DNA from: Sphaerulina vaccinii | Taxonomy: Eukaryota > Ascomycota > Dothideomycetes > Mycosphaerellales > Mycosphaerellaceae | Length of the DNA stretch: 64,000 nucleotides | Assembly (NCBI GenBank): GCA_022570795.1 | Contig: JAKUDP010000003.1 | Location: 186,001 to 250,000, forward strand | Direction of reading: 5' to 3' | In this document: piece by piece, positions 56,881 to 64,000 of the stretch | Layout of the letters: every line of letters begins with the position of its first letter | Position numbering within the stretch: the stretch's first letter is position 1 | Notes under the pieces: generated by a model | Databases searched by the model: none | What the model was told of the DNA's origin: nothing | Seen by the model: the letters and a program-made list of their open reading frames with translations, nothing else | Translations under genes and position numbers: made by a program

Positions 56881-57365
56881 AGTGCTGGTTAACAGCGGCC
56901 AATGATTGACATCCAACCCGATCACCGCAATCAGTTGGTTGATTGCAGGCGCAACTACGATGCAATCCGAGGCCTAGATTGATTGCAATCCGATTTCTGA
57001 GGGTGCTTTTAGTTGCAACCGCTTGTTTTCGAGTCTGTGCGTATGCGTAAGACGCGTTGTTTGCCAAGGATACGCGTTCTACGGAGAATCTGCGCGATTC
57101 GCCGCAGAAATGAGGCTGCTGGATTACCGGATTAGGCAGTTCCGAGTGTCGTCGAGGAGGATTGCAACCAACGCAACCTGCACGTACTTTGACTCTCTAG
57201 TCGCCAACTGGTCTCCAATCAACGCAATTGACCTCTCAGATTGGTCGCAACTGATTGATGTCAATCATTGCCAGCGGCGAGGAGGCTATAACCAAGTGCC
57301 GAAGAGGTCCGCACCATACCAACTATTAACCTGGTTACCACACCAGCACCACCACTAACCAGCAC
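56881..57365. mobile_element. Possible MITE-like inverted-repeat element (~485 bp)
   Basis: The ends share the 10-mer GTGCTGGTTA in inverted orientation (56881-56890; complement of 57356-57365). Twenty to a hundred bases inside, the 14-mer CAATGATTGACATC (56900-56913) is perfectly inverted at 57257-57270, and CAATCAGTTG also recurs inverted close by. The interior is rich in GATTG/CAATC words and has no coding capacity. I could not define a target-site duplication, so boundaries are approximate. Confidence 0.4.
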
Positions 57366-57635
57366 CAACAAGGTCACTGCAAGACATGGCGAGGGAATGC
57401 ATTGACCTTTCTCGGGCAAATTCCAACGGGAACGGATTGCGACTACAGAGTGTCATATGCATATGGAGAATCCCGTTGGACTGTGCCAACCTGGGTTCCA
57501 TGTAGCTGCATTCCCTGTATGCATCTGAGACTTTGAAGCTTCGTACACTAAACGGCGACGTCGACAACAGGACGATGTGACAAAATATGCCAAGATTAGT
57601 CTCACTCTGATCGTAGGACACCGTCTTCGCATCGC

Positions 57636-57637
<2 letters not shown>

Positions 57638-57669
<32 letters not shown>
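57638..57669. repeat. (CT)n microsatellite, about 16 repeats
   Basis: An uninterrupted CT dinucleotide run in non-coding sequence. Confidence 0.95.
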
Positions 57670-57673
<4 letters not shown>

Positions 57674-58202
57674 AAAAAATGCAGGCGGAATCCGATGCAA
57701 CACGAAAGAATTGTCCCCCAGACCCTCGACGGCGAGTGGGCTGTTCCATACGCTTCTCACGATGCAACGATGCAACGCGACGCGACAAGACACGGACGAA
57801 ACAACTGCCGGGGGCGGCTGGCCTCGCCATATAGCTGTTCTGGCGTGTCCAAAGCCTCTGCAGCTTGCATGTGACATCGCCAGCACTAGCCTGAGACTCA
57901 GGCTCAGGCCCTGAGTAGGAGTATCACTATGTGTCTTTCACCGAGCTTCTGATTGTGTCCGCGCGGAATCGCGACAGCGAGGTTTATGCTGCAGGTGATC
58001 GTTGCCGTCTCTTTATCTTGCGGTACTATCTACGCTGCTCGAGGCGAGGCTACATCGCTCTGATCTTGGAACATGCTATTGGAGAGTGGAAAGAGGTGTT
58101 GGATTTTGTTGCGATCCGTGCTGCTCGAAAAGAAGACAGTACATGCTGGCAGTCTTCGATTTCCTCGAGCTTCGATTCGATCCATTTGACATCCTCTTCA
58201 AA

Positions 58203-58905
58203 TCAGTGTCCTCCTTCGACATATCCACCCTCTCTGAACAACCCAAGCAACTCCTTCGCAGCACTGACATCTAGAAACTCTACAATCTTCACAATCTTCT
58301 CCCCATCCTGATCGAAGTCCAGAAACCAAACATATTCATTCTTGTACGGGCCAACAGGTGTTCCAGCTTCTAGACTCGATCGAGCAACAGCTCTGCGATC
58401 TTCAGGTACAGCGAGATAGTCGTTCATCGTCATCTAATTCTTCATTAGTTCATGATCGACTTGGTTGCCGGCTTCTCCCAGCGGTTGGTCCTGACCACGA
58501 TAGTAGAGGCGGCTGTTAGACAACATCGTCGTAGGTTCCTAGGTTAGAGAGTATTGCTCTCGGAGTCCTGCTTTAGCAAAGCTCTCCGTGATCGGAAGAG
58601 CACAAAGCAATCCAAAGCAGAGACAGAGCGTCCTGGCAGTCTGCATCTTGCTTGAGCGTCGAGGGTCTGCTTACCTTTCCATTCGTGACCAACGGTGCTA
58701 CTTTCCTAAACTTGCTAGTCCAGACTTCATTGCTCTCTTTAGTCCGATCTAGAGACGTGGGTAGGATGGTGTGCTCGCAGTTTGAAGCTCGCAGGGCGAG
58801 GTTTGGTTCCAGAGCATCGATTCAGTTGCCTCTCCAGGTTTGGAGGAAAGCTTCGGTTGTGGCGCGCATGTTCGCTGTAAGTTCTGCTGCTGTCATTGGG
58901 GACAT
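58203..58905 (-). pseudogene. SnoaL-like/NTF2-fold protein gene with in-frame TGA
   Basis: Exon 1 is 58675-58905 and the last exon is 58203-58433, with GTAAGC and ATTAG borders 241 nt apart. Exon 1 shows the typical opening of small fungal SnoaL-like proteins: TTEAFLQTWRGN, then TGA (58822-58824), then IDALEPNLALRASNCEHTIL and PTSL. Relatives have a Trp just before the Asp-Ile/Ile-Asp pair, so TGA probably replaced TGG. The last exon carries GPYKNEYVWFLDF and GEKIVKIVEFLD, the C-terminal strand-helix of the fold. These proteins are often cyclases, isomerases or scaffolds linked to secondary metabolism or stress; the substrate is unknown. With the TGA the product would stop after 27 residues. 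Confidence 0.62.
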
Positions 58906-59147
58906 AGTGCGTCAGTTCGACCTCTGAATGTCTGAAGGCGTCAGTGTAGAAACTGCGAAAGGAAGGGTGACCGAGCAGGTATATGATGTTGAGCGCATAA
59001 GTCCGCTAACGCCGATGGTGGCTGTAGTAGTGAAACAAGAATCCGTTTGAAGTTGGTAGTGATACATTCGTTCTTACTCGTCGCTATGCATACAATGTCA
59101 CGCCCTTCAATGCTTCTACTATCTTATCATTTTAATATCGATTCCTC

Positions 59148-59627
59148 CTACTTCAAGAATGATGGAGCAAGCTTGTGGTCCAAGAATTTGCTAATGCGTC
59201 GCTTGTGCTTTGCCTCTGTGTCCTCTGGGAAGCCAGGTCTTCTGCCATCCTGGCTCACTCTGTGTACGTCATATTCACCTCTGGATCTGCTTCGGCTTCT
59301 GCTCGAAGATGGCGTAGCTGTTGTGAAAGTATCCTTGCCGTGGTTGTATGCACTCAAGCCAGCAGGTTCTGTGTTTGTGCTCTCGGAGTATGCGACAGAT
59401 CTTGAGTTCGTAGTCGACTCGTTGGATGTGAAAGTGTTGAGTACTTTGTCATCCTGGCCAGATGATTTCCTTGACCAGGTTGGATATGTTTCGGCTTGAG
59501 ACGAAGTCAGATCTTGCGTCGCGACTGAGTTGTTCGGTGTTCGTGTGGGTTCGTAGATGGGTCCCGAGAGCTCTGGCATGCGCACGGAGTGAGACTCACC
59601 GCCCATGTTGTTGTCGCTAATGCTCAT
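59148..59627 (-). CDS. Short disordered orphan protein
   Basis: A 159-aa single-exon frame from the ATG at 59627 (SISDNNMGGESHS). It is rich in Ser, Thr, Asn and Pro with a SRSRSRSRG stretch and ends in a basic helix (KHKRRISKFLDHKLAPSFLK). Ser/Arg repeats and a basic end could serve RNA, membrane or partner binding. No signal peptide or domain is present. I do not recognise it; coding status rests on length, composition and an ATG in reasonable context. Confidence 0.45.
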   Translation of the reverse strand: MSISDNNMGGESHSVRMPELSGPIYEPTRTPNNSVATQDLTSSQAETYPTWSRKSSGQDDKVLNTFTSNESTTNSRSVAYSESTNTEPAGLSAYNHGKDTFTTATPSSSRSRSRSRGEYDVHRVSQDGRRPGFPEDTEAKHKRRISKFLDHKLAPSFLK

Positions 59628-60513
59628 GTTGATGTGTAGTGTCTTGAAGTGTTTGATATTTGGTGGGTGGATTGGCTTGGTTGATGAAGTCCTCTTTCGT
59701 TTGGTAGAAGTTGTTGGTATCGATGTGTCCAACCCCTGCTGGGCATTCAGCACATCTATATACTCACTCACCTTCACACAGACCAATACAGCAAGTCTTG
59801 GAACGTGTATGCCACGAGTTTCGTACCAAGACTGTCGACATCATCCTGGCTTCAGCACTGCTGAAGTGCCCAAGGCCATATCCATGGCACTTCTTGTCTA
59901 AAAGCCATGCGTCATGCCAATGTTTCTTCTCGAAGCAAAATATGCCAACCCAAGAACTAACACCACCTTGGCGGACCCTGAGAGGCGGCAAACGACGACA
60001 TCATCTGGTCTTGGCCGCGGCTGAGCCACGTGCAAGAGATCTCCTGCGGCACACTTGTGCAAAGAGAGTTCTTCTTTGTGCTTCTATACCTGTTCCAGAG
60101 AACGTCCGAGCCGCTGGACGATGGTGGCTTTAGTGGTCTTGAAGTTCTCGCTGTCGCTATTTGCGTGGCGTGCAGAATGTGGTGCTCCCTCACATGGGCA
60201 GAAGCCAGTAGACCAGACTCTGAGAGAAGAGCTTGTATTCAGATGCCCATATATTCCTTGACCTGATGCTGAGAAGCCGCTTGGCGATTCACTCTGATGA
60301 GTCGAGGTTGATGTTGAAGTGGGAGAAGAGGAGGTGAGAAGAAATCCTGGGCGGTATGGGACTAGCTTATGCTTACGTAAGAGCAGTTCCCTCGTCTCGG
60401 TTTCTGTGCCACTTGAAGTATTGACATCGACACAGGTGAAAGTATTATCTGCTCGAAGGTACGCACTCCAATCTCGGTCGGGATTACTTGAAAAGCGAGG
60501 CATTCGTGTCACC
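59628..60513. other. Divergent intergenic region
   Basis: This 886-nt gap lies between the disordered orphan gene (-) and a small secreted-protein gene (+). I see no conserved gene or repeat in it. Confidence 0.4.
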
Positions 60514-60831
60514 ATGAAGATCCTCAACGTCTCGTTCATCCTGACCACGTGGACTATCACACAAGTGGCGTGCGCAAAACAGCACATGAAGTGTCTCAAG
60601 TGGAACGACTCGACTCATAACACTTGCGTCTCCTGGGCAGTGTCTGGTTATATCAAGCTGAGTCAAGAAGGAGTTCTCGCCATATCCGATGAATGCCATC
60701 GTGCTTGCGGCGAACTTGGTCAGAAGTGTGAGGCGGATGTTGTGGACGATGAGGTACTGCACTACTCTTGCAGGCCACTGGATTGGGAGCGCAAAGGTCC
60801 TAGGTTGTCGGATGATCGGCGAGAGCTGTAG
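60514..60831 (+). CDS. Small secreted cysteine-rich protein (105 aa), effector candidate
   Basis: The ATG at 60514 has a good context (GTCACCATGA) and opens a signal peptide, MKILNVSFILTTWTITQVACA. The mature chain has six cysteines (27, 38, 61, 65, 72, 86), with the pattern C-x10-C-x22-C-x3-C-x6-C-x13-C, and ends in a charged tail (WERKGPRLSDDRREL). It is a single exon. The size, leader and even number of cysteines fit a secreted disulfide-bonded protein. No family is recognised. It is the third such gene in the window, which supports an infection- or competition-related lifestyle by inference. Confidence 0.65.
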   Translation: MKILNVSFILTTWTITQVACAKQHMKCLKWNDSTHNTCVSWAVSGYIKLSQEGVLAISDECHRACGELGQKCEADVVDDEVLHYSCRPLDWERKGPRLSDDRREL

Positions 60832-61593
60832 AGAACTACGACCAGCAGTGTGGATGCAGAGAGATCCATCGCCACTTCGATGCAGATCAGGGAGAACTGG
60901 GCTGATGCTGCGAGTTTCCTGCCATAGTCGACGCAGAGCTGAGAACATTCCCTTTCTGGTGTCCAGAGATGTAATGCGTGGTTCCTGATGACGCTGCTAC
61001 AGTCCGGTCCCCATTGAATGCTGATATCGACTACGCCGGTTCGCAGATCCCTTGACCACAATTTCTCTGCGTCACAGCGGGTTGAGGCTCTCGAGAAAGA
61101 TACCGTTCCACGCCTATCGCCTCAGGCCAACTTCAAGCTGCAGAGAAGAACAGGAGACGATACTTCGGTAACGCCAAGATGCTTCGTCCGTGGTCCTGGA
61201 GAAGACGAGCAAGTCAACCTACATATTCAGCAAGAAGACCATACATCGCAGGGAGGTAGCTCAGACCCAATTATCAGCATGCACATGGCCCAGGAGTCCC
61301 TGGAAAACAGGAGAGCTCGGGGAAGTCTTCGGACCCTCTCTTTTGCCACCCCACTCATGCTGCTATTTCCTGGGTTCGATTCCAGCTTGATACTGGCTTT
61401 TGCCTCAGCTTCCATTTTCAGCGAATCAAATGTCTCACTACACCTGGTCACAAGTGTATGTCCTCACTTTTGCTAATTTTCACCACATATAACTTACGTT
61501 TGGCTTCCACTTTTACGCTGCTCCTAGAATCGCATTTAAGACCACTTCGCAGCACTTCGCATATACCACGATCAAAGTTCGCGACCTACAGCC
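60832..61593. other. Intergenic region upstream of the 337-aa orphan gene
   Basis: This 762-nt gap contains an isolated tRNA B-box-like word near 61373 but no complete tRNA. An open frame at 61018-61476 lacks domain or splice support. Confidence 0.4.
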
Positions 61594-62607
61594 ATGACCG
61601 AGTCAAACGAGCAAACGGAGATACCGGGTGATCTCATCTCCGCAAGCACACTGGAATATCTTGGATTGGTTCCGGCAGTAGCTCAAGACATACATGAGAG
61701 GTGGCTTGACATCCTGAATGATCCCATTCTTTCCCAATTCCTCCATGATGAAGACATTCACGAGAGTGCGAAAAGATACATTAGCCTTAATGCAGACGAC
61801 ACGGAGTACTACCTTGGAGAATGTACAGACATGGAGGACGACCTCCGGAATATGGGCGCTGCAGATGAGCTCATTCAAGGCATTATGGCTCCAGGTCTTG
61901 AAGCTGTAAGAAACAGTAGAACAGCACGCGAATGGCTTCTGGATAGCATGAAGATGCGAAATCAGTATCTCTCAAGTATACTTGATCCTGAAGAGTCAAA
62001 CAGTTCGGAGCCGGAGCGCCCTTATCACATGCCTACCATGAATGCGGATGGCGAGCTGTGGGCACACGGAAGCACATTACCTGGCCACACTACACTATAC
62101 AAAGCCATGCCTCGAACTACAGCGGAACTCTTATGGAACTGCCCGCTCGAAATGTTTCCCAAAGGATTCTCTCTTGGCGGCTTCAAGGGCGTGGAGTCCG
62201 AGTCAGGCAGCGACTTCTCAGCTTTCGGCCATCCTTACCAATTCACACCAGACTGGAAAGCGGCTCTCAGCCACGCCGAATTCATAGAAAGTCGTCTCAA
62301 CCACGGCAGCGCCTGCGTTCTTCGCATCGATGTTCCGGATTCAATCCTCACGGATCCTTCGTTCAAAGTCTATCACACGAGCTGGAGATCTAATGCATGG
62401 CGACAAGCTATATTCTGGTCCCGTCGAGGCGAGTGGTTGAAGAATAACTTTGACGACCCTGTAGGTAGTAATCTGGTAATCGCAGATTGCTCTTCGGTCA
62501 ATCGTCAAATTGTCAAGACGACGGATGACTGGGGTGAGCTCGGTAGGGAGCATGTCTTTTGGCTAGATGCCTCGAAGACAAAGCCGGCTAAGCAGTATAT
62601 CTTCTAG
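61594..62607 (+). CDS. Orphan cytosolic protein, 337 aa
   Basis: A single exon from an ATG in good context (CAGCCATGACC). The N-terminal ~120 residues are acidic and helical (DILNDPILSQFLHDEDIHES, YYLGECTDMEDDL). The C-terminal ~190 residues look like a compact alpha/beta domain (LWAHGSTLPGHTTLYKAMPR, ACVLRIDVPDSILTDPSFKV, SNLVIADCSSVNRQIV). The ending with short strands and WRSNAWRQAIFWSRRGEWLK loosely recalls fungal ADP-ribosyltransferase-like or toxin-immunity folds, but no catalytic motif is identifiable, so I assign no function. There is no signal peptide or TM segment. The reading frame is intact. Confidence 0.65.
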   Translation: MTESNEQTEIPGDLISASTLEYLGLVPAVAQDIHERWLDILNDPILSQFLHDEDIHESAKRYISLNADDTEYYLGECTDMEDDLRNMGAADELIQGIMAPGLEAVRNSRTAREWLLDSMKMRNQYLSSILDPEESNSSEPERPYHMPTMNADGELWAHGSTLPGHTTLYKAMPRTTAELLWNCPLEMFPKGFSLGGFKGVESESGSDFSAFGHPYQFTPDWKAALSHAEFIESRLNHGSACVLRIDVPDSILTDPSFKVYHTSWRSNAWRQAIFWSRRGEWLKNNFDDPVGSNLVIADCSSVNRQIVKTTDDWGELGREHVFWLDASKTKPAKQYIF

Positions 62608-62855
62608 GAAGACATTGCGAGAAGAATTGAAAAGGAGTGTTTGGAGAAGATGTGGATTTATCGTATATGAGCTGGAAGTAGGGTACCATGCGAATGTACT
62701 GCATCGCTTGGTGACCTCCAGGATGAACGTTGCAATATCTTTGCCAGCTCGACAGTAGCTCTCTGATACGCTTCTGGCATAGGCGAATGCATCGAGAATG
62801 AAGATTTCTGCCAATGCCGCAAAGCCGTCGAAGAACATGGGTTGGTGCTTCTTCT

Positions 62856-64000
62856 TCATCTGATACGAAAGAGCTCAGATATTCTTCCTTCAGCTTCACA
62901 TCTCGCGAGCATATCATCGTTCGCGATACCATCGACGTAACAGGGCCCGACCAAGCGACACCCATCTCCTCTGGCTTCCTCTGATGCCAATACAAACGGC
63001 CAAGTACCTCCATAAAGCACTACCACTTTGTCTCCTCGCTACATATTCCTGCTGCCCAAACCGAATCTTCCAGTGACGCTTCTGAACACATACCTCCCAG
63101 CACTGGCTCCAAAGGCATCAAATGCTGGATATGCTGCATTGCGAGGTTCTGGTTGCTGCTCGGATAATGCATCGGCGTGGGGAATGGTAGCGTACAGTCC
63201 TTCCTCCTGCATTGCTTCGAGGGTACTCTCGTTCTGGCTATCAGCAGCATAGTCATGGGGGAGTACAGTTCGACCAGCGGCCATGATTTGTGCGAGCGTG
63301 CTTAGCCGTGTTGCAGTAGATCCAGCCTCAATCATCGCATCGGAAGGCTCGAACAGGTCGCCTTCAACAACGCCGCCTCGTATCTTCACAGCCTTCATCT
63401 CATGTGCGGACCTCGTCTGCTCGATCACGTCAATGACGAAGCCCTCAAGAACCAAGGTACAAAGGTCTCCATATTCGTTCTCTTTTTGGGCCACCTGAAG
63501 GTGCTACTAGGCTCAGACATGTTGCCGTGATACCATCTGCCTCCTAGACGCGATGTTACAGCGTATGTGTGAGACCTAGGCACTTGCCAAGTAGGGCACC
63601 AGGAAGACCACGGGCCGTCCTCCTCGCGCATGTAGAGAAGCCCAGGCCGATATGTATAAGGCTCCGTTTCTGCTTCTTCCGAGACAGAAAGGTTACGATC
63701 TTCTACAATCATGGCTTTCGTAGCCCGTACCATACAAGTCCGTAGAGAGTCTTGATACTTTGGTCTGATCGCGTCTGGCACACTCTTGCCTTTTTCGATC
63801 CAGCGTGTCATCGACAGGAGAGCGAAGATCTTGTCCCTGGGATCCGTAGAAAGTAGTTTCCGAGATTGCAGAGCTAGGGCAGAGAGGTTCTGGAACAATG
63901 GTGCTCCTCTGCGGATACTGAGTGTCATACAAGGAAGTTCGGAAATTCGGCGGAAGTGTGCAAACTGCTTGGTCTCATATGCCCACGCAGTCAAGAGTTC
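62856..64000 (-). pseudogene. HET-domain protein gene, C-terminal part, cut by the window edge; TAG and a frame change
   Basis: The gene enters from the right edge. The marker that follows the HET domain is present (LSTDPRDKIFALLSMTRW). A frame change occurs near 63497-63510. A 65-nt GTAACA...TTCAG intron (63495-63559) would join the frames in phase, but the sequence it removes looks coding (GRWYHGNMSEPSSTF), so a one-base deletion is equally likely. After this the frame reads YGDLCTLVLEGFVIDVIEQ and YVFRSVTGRFGLGSRNM, then TAG at 63039-63041, then RGDKVVVLYGGTWPFVLASE and GPCYVDGIANDDMLA, ending at 62856. The blocks on both sides of the TAG are the standard HET-protein C-terminus, so the stop is a lesion. 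Confidence 0.72.

Larger units (their letters stand above)
55198..58202. other. 3-kb gene-poor, repeat-bearing region
   Basis: No confident gene is found. It contains a 34-nt palindromic tandem repeat (55740-55818), a possible MITE (56881-57365) and a (CT)n microsatellite (57638-57669). An open stretch at 56164-56592 (142 codons, with MMDLIAFLDDDGQISYFLRIG) has mild coding character but no recognised domain or supported start. Confidence 0.45.

Noticed and set aside
61257..61383. A-box-like TAGCTCAGAC and B-box-like GGTTCGATTCC
   Set aside because: They are about 115 nt apart with no foldable acceptor or anticodon stem; a complete tRNA cannot be drawn.
1..64000. Alternative nuclear genetic code (TAG or TGA as Trp)
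   Set aside because: Intact housekeeping genes in the window end normally with TAG (UBC1) and TGA (SulP, NTA1), so neither codon is globally reassigned.

Overview
The window is nuclear DNA of a filamentous ascomycete. The gene content fits a plant-associated Dothideomycete: HET-domain proteins, MFS drug and vitamin transporters, a GH105 pectin-side-chain hydrolase, small secreted cysteine-rich proteins, and large lineage-specific secreted and membrane proteins. Genes are close together, mostly with no introns or with short GT-AG introns (43-76 nt typical), and sit on both strands. The class assignment is an inference from gene content; nothing here identifies a species.

Left part (1-26 kb), mostly conserved genes. 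A 14-TM MFS efflux pump (894-3034, -) is followed by an insulysin/STE23 metallopeptidase (3686-7116, -), an ankyrin protein (8658-9722, +), an Nta1-type N-terminal amidase (10034-11068, -), a UBC1-type E2 enzyme (11792-12553, -) and the proteasome ATPase Rpt2 (13039-14491, +). NTA1, UBC1 and RPT2 are neighbours, and UBC1 and RPT2 are divergent, so a piece of the N-degron/ubiquitin/proteasome route is grouped here. Then come a small three-TM protein, a Liz1/Fen2-type anion symporter, an F-box-like protein, a coiled-coil protein, a RING protein, a YjlB-like cupin, an SRA-YDG (modified-cytosine reader fold) protein and a secreted GH105 enzyme.

Middle part (26-46 kb), more accessory. It holds an orphan two-exon gene, a 78-aa secreted six-cysteine protein, a large polytopic membrane protein, a five-exon SulP sulfate permease, a twelve-exon secreted protein with a 17-nt micro-exon, and a secreted Ser/Thr-rich protein with a 102-nt coding minisatellite.

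Right part (46-64 kb). It holds a conserved fungal protein of unknown function with a C-terminal CXC cysteine cluster, a divergent mitochondrial pair (UGO1 and a predicted matrix protein), two HET-domain genes, two more small secreted cysteine-rich proteins, a SnoaL-like gene, a possible MITE and several orphans.

The most unusual pattern is that several accessory genes (secreted 12-exon gene, CXC gene, both HET genes, SnoaL-like gene, perhaps the three-TM gene) are interrupted by single in-frame TAG or TGA codons, while coding sense and splice phase continue unchanged on both sides. The housekeeping genes among them are intact. Simple nonsense decay by G:C to A:T change is the likeliest cause, but it is clustered enough to deserve a check.
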